64,000 bases of DNA from DATHTS01 sp965219305 (GCA_965219305.1 OZ244725.1:3906001-3970000); one strand, 5' to 3'; shown: positions 52,802 through 61,318, numbered from the stretch's first letter. Translations and numbers: made by a program. The notes: generated by a model not told the origin, from the sequence alone.

Positions 52802-54751
52802 ATGATCGAATTCGACGAAAAAATCTGTAACGATTTTGACAAATCTTCTACTCTCGAATGGCTTGAAACAAACGGCATCGGCGGATTTGCTTTCGGCACG
52901 ATTTCGGGTGCGAATACGCGGCGTTATCACGGAATTTTGACCGCCGCGCTTCGTCCGCCTTTGGGGCGCGTGACGACGCTTTCAAAATTTGAGGAAACTT
53001 TGATAATTGACGGCGAAAAGTTTGAGATTTCTTCGAATCAATATCCGAATAAAATTTATCCCGAAGGCTATAAGTTTTTGAAAAATTTTCGTCTCGCGCC
53101 TTTTCCGGTTTGGACTTATGAAATCGGAAATGTCCGCATCGAGAAGAAATTTTTTATGATTTACGGCGAAAACACGACCGTCTGCCGTTGGAAAATTATG
53201 AGCGCAAATGTGGACGCGAAACTCGAACTGCGACCGCTTTTTTCGTTTGTTGATTATCACGCTTTGCAGCACGAAACGCCGAATATCGAATTTGAAAAAG
53301 ACGAGTTTTCGGAAAATCTGATATTTATAAAGCCGTCGGACGATCTGGCGGAAATTTATCTCGCGCACAATGCAAATGAAATTGAAAACACGGGTTTTTG
53401 GTATAAAAATTTTGAATATGAAATCGAACGCGAACGCGGTTTTGATTTTCAGGAAGATTTGTTTCAGCCGTTTGTCTTAAAATTCGATCTGTCAAAAGAA
53501 GCGATGGTTTTCGTTTCGACCGAAAAACACGACGTTTCGTTTGCCGATAATCTTGAAAATGTGGAAATTCGCCGCCGCGAAAAACTGTCCGAAACGGCGG
53601 AAGCAAAAGATGACTTTGAAAAACAGCTCGTGCTTGCCGCCGATCAGTTTATCGTTTCGCGCGGCGATGGGAAAACGATAATCGCCGGTTATCCGTGGTT
53701 TTCCGATTGGGGACGCGACACGATGATCGCTCTTCCCGGTCTGACTTTGGCGACGAATCGCGCCGAGATTGCGCGTGATATTTTGCTCGAATTTTCCAAA
53801 CATATCAGCGAAGGAATGATTCCGAACCGTTTTCCCGATGTCGGCGAAATTCCCGAATATAATACGGTTGATGCGACACTCTGGTTTTTTGAGGCGATTC
53901 GCGCTTACGTTGAAAAAACCGGTGATCTTGATTTTGTCAAAGATATTCTCTATGAAAAATTGAAAAATATTATCGAATGGCATCAGGCGGGAACGCGCTA
54001 CAATATTCGAGTTGACAATGATGGTTTATTATTTGCGGGCAATGAAAATTCTCAGTTGACGTGGATGGATGCGAAATACGGCGACACGGTTTTTACGCCG
54101 CGCACGGGAAAAGCCGTTGAAATTCAGGCACTCTGGTATAATGCGCTGAAAGTTGCGGCGTATTTTGCCGAACAATTCAATGATAAGGAAACGTTTGAAG
54201 AATATACGCAATTCGCCGAAAAGTTACGAAAAAATTTTAATCGCATTTTTTGGAATAATGAAAAAGAATGTTTGTTCGATGTAATTTCCGAGAACGGCGA
54301 ACCGGATGCGAGCGTCAGACCGAATCAGATTTTTGCAGTCAGTTTGAAACATTCGATGCTTGACATTGAAAAAGCGCAAAAAGTTGTCGAAATTGTTGAA
54401 AAAGAATTACTTACGCCGCCCGGTCTGCGCTCGCTTTCACCCGATGACAAGCAATATCAAGGAATTTATAAAGGTTCGCCGTTTCTGCGAGATTCAGCTT
54501 ATCATCAAGGCACGGTTTGGACTTGGCTAATCGGCGGTTTTATTGACGGTTTACGGAAAATCGGCGGCAATTCATCCGAAACGGAGAAAAAGATTGCCGG
54601 AATGTTAGAAAATTTCAAAATTCATTTATCCGAAGCCGGAATCGGACAAATTTCAGAAATATTTGACGGCGACAAACCACATAAACCGCGCGGCTGTTTC
54701 GCGCAGGCGTGGAGCGTTGCAGAAATTTTGCGGGTTATAAAAAATCAGTAA
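52802..54751 (+). CDS. Amylo-alpha-1,6-glucosidase / glycogen debranching enzyme-like
   Basis: Cleaves alpha-1,6 branch points in glycogen or related glucans. The N-terminal domain has GIGGFAFGTISGANTRRYHGIL, typical of bacterial GDE N-terminal regions. The catalytic (alpha/alpha)6 domain includes AGYPWFSDWGRDTMIALPGL, SEGMIPNRFPDVGEIPEYNTVDATLWF in pieces, and YQGIYKGSPFLRDSAYHQGTVWTWLIG. The length of 649 aa is normal for the glycogen-debranching group. It is translationally coupled to the upstream hypothetical protein. Confidence 0.92.
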   Translation: MIEFDEKICNDFDKSSTLEWLETNGIGGFAFGTISGANTRRYHGILTAALRPPLGRVTTLSKFEETLIIDGEKFEISSNQYPNKIYPEGYKFLKNFRLAPFPVWTYEIGNVRIEKKFFMIYGENTTVCRWKIMSANVDAKLELRPLFSFVDYHALQHETPNIEFEKDEFSENLIFIKPSDDLAEIYLAHNANEIENTGFWYKNFEYEIERERGFDFQEDLFQPFVLKFDLSKEAMVFVSTEKHDVSFADNLENVEIRRREKLSETAEAKDDFEKQLVLAADQFIVSRGDGKTIIAGYPWFSDWGRDTMIALPGLTLATNRAEIARDILLEFSKHISEGMIPNRFPDVGEIPEYNTVDATLWFFEAIRAYVEKTGDLDFVKDILYEKLKNIIEWHQAGTRYNIRVDNDGLLFAGNENSQLTWMDAKYGDTVFTPRTGKAVEIQALWYNALKVAAYFAEQFNDKETFEEYTQFAEKLRKNFNRIFWNNEKECLFDVISENGEPDASVRPNQIFAVSLKHSMLDIEKAQKVVEIVEKELLTPPGLRSLSPDDKQYQGIYKGSPFLRDSAYHQGTVWTWLIGGFIDGLRKIGGNSSETEKKIAGMLENFKIHLSEAGIGQISEIFDGDKPHKPRGCFAQAWSVAEILRVIKNQ

Positions 54752-54808
54752 ACGATTGAAATTTAAGTCCGAACTAAATTTGATATATAAGCGTCTTCAG
54801 CCGATTTA

Positions 54809-56050
54809 CTACAAACTTTTATCCAAAGACTTTCCGCCGATAACCAGACAGATCGCGCTCAAAAGACAAGCAATCGGACAGACGAGCAAAGCGTAGCGCA
54901 TCATCGCCGGATTTTCCGTCGCGCCGAATCTATCACTTAAAAAACCGATCAGATTAGACCCGATCAGATAAGCAGCGATGTTGACCGAGAAAAAATAAAA
55001 CGCAATCGCCAGACCGCGCAGATTCACGCCGGAAATTTCCGTCGCGTCCGCCGCCGCCGCGCCGAGCCACGCGAGTGCCGCAAAAAGCAGAACGGCGTTT
55101 GCCAATAAGATCAGCGGAATTGAAGTTGTAAAAATAAGTAAAAGCCAGAACGGAATTGAAATTGCGGCTAAAAGTGCGCCGTAATACATTCGTCCGCCAC
55201 GCGATTTGCGGCGAAAATAATCTGCAAAAACTCCGCCGAAAAGCGTCGCGGGAATTCCGGCGACGAGCGTTAAAAGTCCGCCGTAAAAACCGATTGTCGG
55301 CAGATCAAAACCGATAACACGCGAATAAAACGTCGCGCCCCAGATCGAAAGATTATTCGTTGCCAAACCCAAAAGTGCGTAGCCGAGACACAAGAAAACA
55401 AAAGATTTATTTGAGATTAGTTTTTTCCAATCGGTGGATGAATAACTCGTATCAGCAACAGCAATTTTTGTTCTTTCCGGCTCGCGCAAAAAGAAAACCA
55501 ACACGGCAAAAATAATTCCCGGAAAACCGACGAGCATAAACGCCGTGCGCCAACCGAACACGCTCAAGTAACCGCCGAGAAGCGCGGCAAGTCCCGCGCC
55601 GATGGCAATTCCCATCGAATAAATGCTCGTTACGGTCGCGCGTTTCGCCGGCGGAAAATAATCCGAAAGTAAAGAAATCGCCGCCGGTCCGAGCGTCGCT
55701 TCGCCGACTCCGACCATTACGCGGCATAAAAAAATTGACCAGAAATCCCATGTAAAAGCCGTCAAACCGGAAAACAAACTCCAGATCACCAAACCGATTG
55801 CGATTAATTTTGTGCGCGAATTTTTATCCGCCATTCTGCCGAACGGAATTCCTAAAACCGTGTAAAAAATCACAAACGAAGTCGTGCCGAGCAATGCTAA
55901 CTGCGTGTCGGAAAACGCCATTTCCTTTTTTATCAGCGGAAAAAGAATGTAAATGATTGTGCGGTCGAGAAAGTTTAAGATATAAACGAACATCAACAAC
56001 GCCAGAGCATAAATTGCGTAACCGGAAGTTTTTTCGCCTTTGTTTTCCAT
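54809..56050 (-). CDS. MFS transporter
   Basis: Inner-membrane carrier of 413 aa with about 12 hydrophobic segments. The first helix region is YALALLMFVYILNFLDRTIIYIL, and a motif-A-like GRMADKNSRTKLIAIGLVI lies after helix 2. A cytoplasmic gap near residue 200 separates the two halves. It resembles spinster-type/organic solute exporters (NFLDRTI signature) but the substrate is not known. Upstream there is only a REPIN element, which abuts the ATG at 6 bp; I see no ribosome site. Confidence 0.9.
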   Translation of the reverse strand: MENKGEKTSGYAIYALALLMFVYILNFLDRTIIYILFPLIKKEMAFSDTQLALLGTTSFVIFYTVLGIPFGRMADKNSRTKLIAIGLVIWSLFSGLTAFTWDFWSIFLCRVMVGVGEATLGPAAISLLSDYFPPAKRATVTSIYSMGIAIGAGLAALLGGYLSVFGWRTAFMLVGFPGIIFAVLVFFLREPERTKIAVADTSYSSTDWKKLISNKSFVFLCLGYALLGLATNNLSIWGATFYSRVIGFDLPTIGFYGGLLTLVAGIPATLFGGVFADYFRRKSRGGRMYYGALLAAISIPFWLLLIFTTSIPLILLANAVLLFAALAWLGAAAADATEISGVNLRGLAIAFYFFSVNIAAYLIGSNLIGFLSDRFGATENPAMMRYALLVCPIACLLSAICLVIGGKSLDKSL

Positions 56051-56056
56051 AAAGAA

Positions 56057-56160
56057 GCCGGGAGCGCAGGCATCCTTGCCTGCGTGTATGCCAAAAAAAT
56101 CAGCAGTAAAATTCCATTAAAAACCTTATTAAACGCAGGCAGGATGCCTGCGCTCCCGGC
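56057..56160. repeat. REPIN element 1 (paired inverted hairpins)
   Basis: Left hairpin unit 56057-56086 and right unit 56134-56160 in inverted order. Each has the tail GCCGGGAG and a hairpin CGCAGGCA...TGCCTGCG with loop TCC. The left loop has an extra T. It fills the gap between the MFS ATG (56050) and the MaoC stop, touching its stop codon. Confidence 0.92.
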
Positions 56161-56558
56161 TAATCGAGAAGCATAATTTTGCCTTCGCCGGTGACGACCG
56201 TTTCGCCGTTCTGATTCGTGCAGACCATTTCGCTTGTGATGATCGGTTTATCTTCGCGAATTTCCTTGATCGTCGCGGTTGCCGTTACCGTGTCGTCAAC
56301 AAAAACGGGCGCGATAAATTTCATCGTCTGCGATAAATAAACGACTCTTTTCTCTTTAAATTCATTGCCGAGAACCGCCGAGATCAACGCGCCGGTGATC
56401 ATTCCGTGCGCGATTCGTTTCTTGAACATCGTGGTTTTTGCAAACTCTTCGTCCAGATGAATCGGGTTGAAATCGCCGGAAAGTTCGGCAAACGTGCGGA
56501 TAACTTCGTCCGTAATCTTTTTCGTTGTGGAGAATTGATCTCCGATTTTTAAATCCAT
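56160..56558 (-). CDS. MaoC-like (R)-specific enoyl-CoA hydratase
   Basis: Hotdog-fold hydratase of 132 aa, starting at ATG 56558. The longer frame (to 56585) only adds MPALPGRKI, which is encoded by the neighbouring REPIN. The hydratase motif is DFNPIHLDEEFAKTTMFKKRIAHGMITGA in pieces, with Asp and His catalytic residues. It hydrates trans-2-enoyl-CoA in fatty acid or polyester metabolism. It is flanked by REPIN elements on both sides. Confidence 0.9.
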   Translation of the reverse strand: MDLKIGDQFSTTKKITDEVIRTFAELSGDFNPIHLDEEFAKTTMFKKRIAHGMITGALISAVLGNEFKEKRVVYLSQTMKFIAPVFVDDTVTATATIKEIREDKPIITSEMVCTNQNGETVVTGEGKIMLLD

Positions 56559-56568
56559 AATTTTTCTA

Positions 56569-56660
56569 CCGGGGAGCGCAGGCATCCTGCCTGCGAGTTC
56601 TTTTAATTAATTCTTAATTTACAAACATCACACGCAGGCAAGGATGCCTGCGCTCCCGGC
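56569..56660. repeat. REPIN element 2 (paired inverted hairpins)
   Basis: Left unit 56569-56595 and right unit 56633-56660 inverted, same hairpin CGCAGGCA/TGCCTGCG and tail CGGGGAG or CTCCCGGC. It ends exactly at the stop codon of the alpha/beta hydrolase gene (56661) and begins 10 bp before the maoC ATG. Confidence 0.92.
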
Positions 56661-57527
56661 TTATTTTCCTAAAAATTCTAAAACCTTTTTATTAAAATCA
56701 GCCGCTTTTTCGACTTGCGGAATATGACCTGCGCCGTCGAAGATGACGAGTTCGGAGTCGGCAATTCCTTTATTAAATCTTTCGGCATCGCCGACCGGAA
56801 TCAGACCGTCCTGTTTTCCCCAGATAATCAGCGTCGGCTTTTTGATTTCGCCAAGCCGCGCATCTAAGAAATCTTCGTTTCGTTTGATAGATTCGATCAA
56901 ACTGTTGATCGTGTAACCGTCGTTGGCAATAACTCTCTGCGTCATAAATTGGTCAACCAACGCTTCGTTGTTTTGAAACGCGGGCGTGGCAAAGATCAGT
57001 TTCAAATTTGCACGAATCTCGTCGCGCGTCGAATTATTTAACTGATAAATCTGATCGAAATCAACGATTTTCGGCGCAAGTCCGGCGGCATCGGCAAGCA
57101 CGATTTTCTCGACGCGGTTCGGATATTTGACTGCCATCAAACCCGCAACCCAACCGCCCATCGAATTGCCGACGAGATGCGCTTTTTCGATCTTGAGTTC
57201 CGACATAAATTTGTCGAGAAAATCGGCATAAGTCCCGACGCGGTATTTCAAAAACGGTTTGTCGGATTTCCCAAAACCGACCTGATCGGGCGCGATAACG
57301 TGATAATTCGCCGCAAGCGCGGGAATATTAAACTGCCAACTCTCGGCTTGTGCGCCGAGTCCGTGCAGTAAAATCACGGTCGGTTTTTCTGCATCGCCCG
57401 CTTCGAGATAACGGATTTTCGCACCGAAAATTGTTACATTTTTTTCCTGCGCGGCGTTTTGCGCGAAAATAAACGAACTGAACGTCAATAAAACCACTAA
57501 AACGGTGATAATTTTTTTGATAAACAT
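56661..57527 (-). CDS. Secreted alpha/beta hydrolase
   Basis: Exported hydrolase of 288 aa. A signal peptide (MFIKKIITVLVVLLTFSSFIFAQ) is followed by the oxyanion loop ILLHGLGAQAESW, nucleophile Ser in LVGNSMGGWVAGLM, the Asp region LIIWGKQDGLIPVGD, and His in AGHIPQVE. It belongs to the general alpha/beta hydrolase (MhpC/haloperoxidase-like) group; the ester substrate is unknown. It is flanked by a REPIN downstream and the 21-bp repeat array upstream. Confidence 0.88.
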   Translation of the reverse strand: MFIKKIITVLVVLLTFSSFIFAQNAAQEKNVTIFGAKIRYLEAGDAEKPTVILLHGLGAQAESWQFNIPALAANYHVIAPDQVGFGKSDKPFLKYRVGTYADFLDKFMSELKIEKAHLVGNSMGGWVAGLMAVKYPNRVEKIVLADAAGLAPKIVDFDQIYQLNNSTRDEIRANLKLIFATPAFQNNEALVDQFMTQRVIANDGYTINSLIESIKRNEDFLDARLGEIKKPTLIIWGKQDGLIPVGDAERFNKGIADSELVIFDGAGHIPQVEKAADFNKKVLEFLGK

Positions 57528-57545
57528 ACTTTTTAATTAATTTTC

Positions 57546-57769
57546 ATAGGTGTTAAAGCTTTTAAGAGTTGTGTTAATGCCTTAAATACCACTCTTAAAA
57601 GCTAAAACAGTACTGTTAATGCCTTTGACAGCACTCGCATTCGCTTTAACACCACTCACATTCGCTTTGCGACCACTCGCAATCGCTTTGCGACCACTCG
57701 CATTTGCTATAACAGCACTCGCATTCGCTGTAACAGTACTCGCAAAGCGAATGCGAGTGCTGTTTTTTT
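57546..57769. repeat. Tandem array of about ten 21-bp units ending in a hairpin
   Basis: Units start at 57546, 57567, 57588, 57609, 57630, 57651, 57672, 57693, 57714 and 57735, each 21 bp, degenerate toward the left. The clearest share the core ACTCGCATTCGCTTT followed by a variable six bases (unit 57672 reads ACCACTCGCAATCGCTTTG...). The last part holds an inverted copy, so 57714-57729 pairs with the 57748-57763 region as a 16-bp stem followed by GTTTTTTT (plus strand). It fills the gap between two minus-strand genes. Confidence 0.85.
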
Positions 57770-57770
57770 A
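57714..57770 (+). terminator. Strong hairpin with T-run inside the 21-bp array
   Basis: AGCACTCGCATTCGCT pairs perfectly with AGCGAATGCGAGTGCT (16 bp), followed by GTTTTTTT. Oriented for plus-strand transcripts, though no plus-strand gene lies upstream; on the minus strand it lacks a T-run. Confidence 0.6.
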
Positions 57771-57782
57771 ATTTTCAAACCT

Positions 57783-59516
57783 TCAAGAAGAAACTTTACG
57801 GCTGTCATACAAATTTTGCAGAACGTCGGCGAAATTTACCGCAACAACATTCCGTTTCAATTTCATCGTCGGCGTAATTTCATCCATTTCCAGCGAAAAA
57901 TCGCGCTCTAAAATCAAAAATGTCTTGATCTGTTCGGGTGAAGAAAGTTTTGCATTCGCTTTGAAAATAGTATCTTCAATCGAAATAAAAATTTGTTTCT
58001 TATACGCCAAATCCGCAAAAGTCTCAAACTCAATTCTATTAGCTTTCGCAAATGCTTCGGCTTCCAATTGATTCAAAGTAATCAACGCAACGCAGTAACT
58101 TTTTCCGTCGCCAAATAGAAAACATTGCGAAACGAGATGGTTTTCCTTGACGAGATTTTCCGTCAATGCAGGCGCGACATTTTTACCGGACGAAAGCACG
58201 ATAATTTCTTTTTTGCGTCCCGTAATTTTTAAAAATCCGTCCGCGTCCAATTCGCCGAGATCGCCCGTTTTCAGCCAGCCGTTTTCGTCAAACATTTCTG
58301 CCGATTTCTCCGCGTCTTTGTAATAACCGGAAAACATCATCGGACTTTTGACGAGAATTTCGCCGTCGTCAGCGACTTTAATTTCGCACATCGGCATCGG
58401 TTTGCCGACCGTTCCGAATTTCAGATTTTCGACCGTGTTAAATGCGACGCAGATATTTTCGGTCAAACCGTAAGCCTGCAATATCGGCAAATTCCTGTTA
58501 GCAAAAAACGCCGCAATTTCATTCGGCAAAGGCGCGCCGCCCGACGTTAATAAACGAACATTTCCGCCAAAAGCGTCCTTCAAATTTTGCCCGCTCGTGT
58601 CTGCTCCGAATTCCGAAACGACCTTCGCGTAAATTTTCTCGAAAAATCTCGGAAGACTTGCAAAAACCGTCGGCTGAACGTCGAACATATAAGCGTAAAG
58701 TTTTGAAAGATCATCAACAAAATACGCGCTCGTGCCGTTGTAAAGACGATTGTAAATCCCCGAAATTCTCTCCGCGACGTGACAACCCGGCAAGTAAGAG
58801 AGCGTAACGTCGTCGTGAAAAACCGGCACGGAATTTTTCAACGATTCGACCGAATTCAAAATATATTGATGCGACAACATCGCGCCTTTCGGCATTCCCG
58901 TCGTGCCGGAAGTGTAAACCATTATCGCAATGTCTTCCGGTTTGGCATTCGCACCGCTTTCTTCGACTTGCGGCAGAAATTCTTCACGGTTTTGTCTGCC
59001 GAATTCAAGAAAATCTTTATATTGCGTTATTGGAGTTTCTTTTACTTCAACCGAACCAAATTTCCAAAACCATTTATTCTCTTTAACAATCATTTCGACA
59101 GAAAACTCTTCTGTTTCTTCAAGACAAATTATTTCTTTAACTTTTGGTAACTCAGTATCGAACAATTTATAAAGTTGTTCGACTGTATCAACAAAAACAA
59201 ACTCTGCGTCCGAATGATTGATAATATATTCGCATTGTTCGGGCGAACTCGTCGGATAAATTCCGACACCGACACCGCCCGCCGCAATCGTCGCCACATC
59301 AACGATCGTCCATTCAGGAACATTTCCCGCCAAAATCGAAACGCTCGCGCCGCGCGTCAAACCTTTCGCCAGAAGCGCACACGCAAAATCTTCAACTTGA
59401 ACTTCAAAATCTTCCCAATTCTGCGATTTCCAAGCATCATTTTCACGCGAATAAAAAACCGCTTCGCCGCGATATTTGGCGGTTTGCTCTCTGAATAATT
59501 GGTAAATATTTTGCAT
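57783..59516 (-). CDS. Long-chain fatty acid-CoA ligase (AMP-forming)
   Basis: Activates fatty acids to acyl-CoA with ATP. I start at MQNIYQLF (ATG 59516); the longer frame adds REPIN-coded MPALPAF. The AMP-binding motif is VYTSGTTGMPKGAMLSHQYI. The middle region contains TLSYLPGCHVAERISG, and the ATP-binding block is GWLKTGDLGELDADGFLKITGRKKEIIV in pieces. At 577 aa it matches the FadD15/FAA1-like group. It is followed by the 21-bp array and preceded by a REPIN 4 bp from the ATG. Confidence 0.92.
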   Translation of the reverse strand: MQNIYQLFREQTAKYRGEAVFYSRENDAWKSQNWEDFEVQVEDFACALLAKGLTRGASVSILAGNVPEWTIVDVATIAAGGVGVGIYPTSSPEQCEYIINHSDAEFVFVDTVEQLYKLFDTELPKVKEIICLEETEEFSVEMIVKENKWFWKFGSVEVKETPITQYKDFLEFGRQNREEFLPQVEESGANAKPEDIAIMVYTSGTTGMPKGAMLSHQYILNSVESLKNSVPVFHDDVTLSYLPGCHVAERISGIYNRLYNGTSAYFVDDLSKLYAYMFDVQPTVFASLPRFFEKIYAKVVSEFGADTSGQNLKDAFGGNVRLLTSGGAPLPNEIAAFFANRNLPILQAYGLTENICVAFNTVENLKFGTVGKPMPMCEIKVADDGEILVKSPMMFSGYYKDAEKSAEMFDENGWLKTGDLGELDADGFLKITGRKKEIIVLSSGKNVAPALTENLVKENHLVSQCFLFGDGKSYCVALITLNQLEAEAFAKANRIEFETFADLAYKKQIFISIEDTIFKANAKLSSPEQIKTFLILERDFSLEMDEITPTMKLKRNVVAVNFADVLQNLYDSRKVSS

Positions 59517-59520
59517 AAAA

Positions 59521-59622
59521 GCCGGGAGCGCAGGCATCCCTGCCTGCGTGTAAAAAACTAAATAATATTTGTCAATAAATCTTATCTAAGAACACGCAGG
59601 CAGGGATGCCTGCGCTCCCGAC
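59521..59622. repeat. REPIN element 3 (paired inverted hairpins)
   Basis: Left unit 59521-59550 and right unit 59593-59622 inverted, with hairpin CGCAGGCA/TGCCTGCG (loop TCCC) and tail GCCGGGAG. It is 4 bp from the ligase ATG and 3 bp from the RAYT stop. Confidence 0.92.
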
Positions 59623-59625
59623 TGT

Positions 59626-60204
59626 TTATCTTCTAAATGCGCTGCTGAATTCCCATTCCCGATAGTCTTTGCAAAGTCCGGCTTTGACCGGATTGTTTTC
59701 GATATAATCAATCGTTTTTATAAAATGATCGTAGTTTCTAATATAACGGTCAAAAGATTCACGCTGCCAGAATTCGCCGCGTCTGTTTAAAATCTTATTT
59801 GCTTTATTTGCCGTAAACGATTTTATCGAATGTGTGATTTCGCTGAGCGCAACATTTTTCGACGGCACAGCCAGAAAATGTATATGATTCGGCATTACGA
59901 CCCACGCGATCAGTTTGTATTTTTTGTCCGCGTGAAATTGCAAAGCGTCGGCGATCACTCGCGCGATTTCTTTATTTTTCAAAAAACACTTTCCGTAACC
60001 TTGATCTAAAAACATCTCGATTCGTTTTCGTATTTCAAATTCAATATCTTCAACTCCTTTGCGCTCGAGTTCAAGCATAAATTCGTTCAACACTTTTTGC
60101 GGAAGCGCGTCGAAAAGTCTGGTCGTAATAAACTGCGGAATCTGCCCGCCGTCAAAATGCGGCAGATAACCTCTCGAATACCAACCTTTCGGACGATTTT
60201 CCAT
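59626..60204 (-). CDS. REP-associated tyrosine transposase (RAYT, TnpA-REP family)
   Basis: Single-strand DNA transposase of the IS200/IS605-related Y1 type, 192 aa from ATG 60204; the longer frame adds repeat-coded residues. The HUH motif is MPNHIHFL (His107, His109), and FWQRESFDRYIRN follows. The catalytic Tyr is probably Tyr167 in IDYIENNPVKAGL, the family's end block. The N terminus RGYLPHFDGGQIPQFITTRL is typical of RAYTs. It is intact and flanked by REPIN elements at both ends, so its target family is very likely those hairpins. Confidence 0.93.
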   Translation of the reverse strand: MENRPKGWYSRGYLPHFDGGQIPQFITTRLFDALPQKVLNEFMLELERKGVEDIEFEIRKRIEMFLDQGYGKCFLKNKEIARVIADALQFHADKKYKLIAWVVMPNHIHFLAVPSKNVALSEITHSIKSFTANKANKILNRRGEFWQRESFDRYIRNYDHFIKTIDYIENNPVKAGLCKDYREWEFSSAFRR

Positions 60205-60207
60205 AAA

Positions 60208-60314
60208 CCGGGAGCGCAGGCATCCTGCCTGCACGTTTCTTTATAATCTTAAACTATCAAAAAAAATCTTTAACTGAAAAGATACTCGCAGGCAAGGATG
60301 CCTGCGCTCCCGAC
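60208..60314. repeat. REPIN element 4 (paired inverted hairpins)
   Basis: Left unit 60208-60232 and right unit 60287-60314, inverted, same hairpin and tail CCGGGAG. It begins 3 bp before the RAYT ATG and ends at the stop codon of the KAS III-like gene. Confidence 0.92.
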
Positions 60315-61306
60315 TAATACCGAAACACCATCGCCGCCATATTTATGCCGCCTCCCGAAGCGCAGAAAACTACGATGTCGCCGCGTTTTAATTTGCCGTG
60401 TTCGATCGCGTCATGCAGAACCATCGGGATGCACGCTGAACCCGTGTAGCCCCATTTGTCCATTATCGTGTGCGTTTTTTCAAACGGCTGTTTGAGCGCG
60501 TTCATTACTTCTTTGATCGTCGAAAGATTGACCTGCGTCCACAAAAATAAATCAACGTCGTCGAGTTTCAGATCAATACGATTCAATAATTCTTTAACGA
60601 TGCGCTGCCAGCCGACGAAGTTGATTTCAGGCGGCGTGCGTTTGGCGAAACGGACTTTGTTGTAATAACCGTTTTCCAAAACTTCCTGCGTGATCGGCGT
60701 TTTCGCGCCGCCCGCGAAGATGCCGAGAAAATCGTTGTATTCGCCCATCGCTTCGAGTTTTGAAGTCAGCACACCGCTTTCATTATCTTTAGCCGATTGC
60801 AAAACAACCGCGCCCGCGCCGTCAGCGAAGATCGTGGCGGTTTTCTTTTCCGTCCAGTCGAGAAATTTCGTCATCGCGTAAACTCCGATGACCAAAATAT
60901 TTTTATAATTCGCGTCGGCGATGATATATTTACACGCCGTATCAAGCGCGGTGACAAATCCTGCGCAGGCGCAATTCGTGTCGAAAGTTCCGGCGTTTTT
61001 CGCGCCGATGCGATGTTGGACGACGACCGAAGTTCCGGGCGAGAGATATTCCGGCGTGTCGGTGGCGACGATTATCAGATCAATTTCTTCCGCCGAAATT
61101 CCCGCATTTTTCAAAGCATTTTCCGCCGCAATCGAAGCAATGTCCGCCGCGCTTTCGTCTTGGGCGAGAACGTGACGCTGTCTGATTCCGAGATTTTTTT
61201 CGACGAATTCCGAAATGTCTTCGCCGAGCATCTCGCTCAACTCTTTGTTGGTAACAATTTTGTCGGGAACTGAAACACCCGTTCCGATAATTTTTGCATT
61301 ACGCAT
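60314..61306 (-). CDS. KAS III (FabH)-like protein lacking the usual catalytic His and Asn
   Basis: Thiolase-fold condensing-enzyme family, 330 aa. The active Cys114 is in FDTNCACAGFVTALDTA, and the C-terminal block is SGGGINMAAMVFRY. In FabH the other two catalytic residues lie in PHQANLRI and GNTSAAS. Here the first reads WTQVNLST (His to Thr257) and the second GYTGSAC (Asn to Tyr287). It may be an acyltransferase or a starter-unit enzyme rather than a decarboxylating synthase; this is inference. It precedes the RAYT gene on the minus strand, separated by a REPIN. Confidence 0.85.
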   Translation of the reverse strand: MRNAKIIGTGVSVPDKIVTNKELSEMLGEDISEFVEKNLGIRQRHVLAQDESAADIASIAAENALKNAGISAEEIDLIIVATDTPEYLSPGTSVVVQHRIGAKNAGTFDTNCACAGFVTALDTACKYIIADANYKNILVIGVYAMTKFLDWTEKKTATIFADGAGAVVLQSAKDNESGVLTSKLEAMGEYNDFLGIFAGGAKTPITQEVLENGYYNKVRFAKRTPPEINFVGWQRIVKELLNRIDLKLDDVDLFLWTQVNLSTIKEVMNALKQPFEKTHTIMDKWGYTGSACIPMVLHDAIEHGKLKRGDIVVFCASGGGINMAAMVFRY

Positions 61307-61318
61307 AACTTTTTATTA

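Larger units (their letters stand above)
59521..60314 (-). mobile_element. REPIN-RAYT locus: transposase flanked by REPIN elements
   Basis: Left REPIN (59521-59622), RAYT gene (59626-60204) and right REPIN (60208-60314) with 3 bp between each. Two further REPINs (56.1 and 56.6 kb) lie nearby. In known systems the RAYT single-strand transposase recognises the hairpin and tail of its cognate REPs. There are no IS-type terminal repeats beyond the REPINs. Confidence 0.8.

Noticed and set aside
57546..57769. CRISPR-like array
   Set aside because: Units are directly adjacent with no unique spacers, the period is 21 bp, and there are no cas genes.
56160..60234. Longer starts giving MPALP or MQAGC N termini for maoC, the ligase and RAYT
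   Set aside because: The added residues are coded by the REPIN hairpins (ATGCCTGCGCTCCCG reads MPALP), so the ATGs just after the elements are preferred.
56661..61306. OleABCD-type olefin cluster from KAS III-like, hydrolase and ligase genes
   Set aside because: The KAS III-like protein lacks the catalytic His and Asn, no OleD reductase is seen, and the ligase matches the FadD15/FAA1 group instead of OleC.
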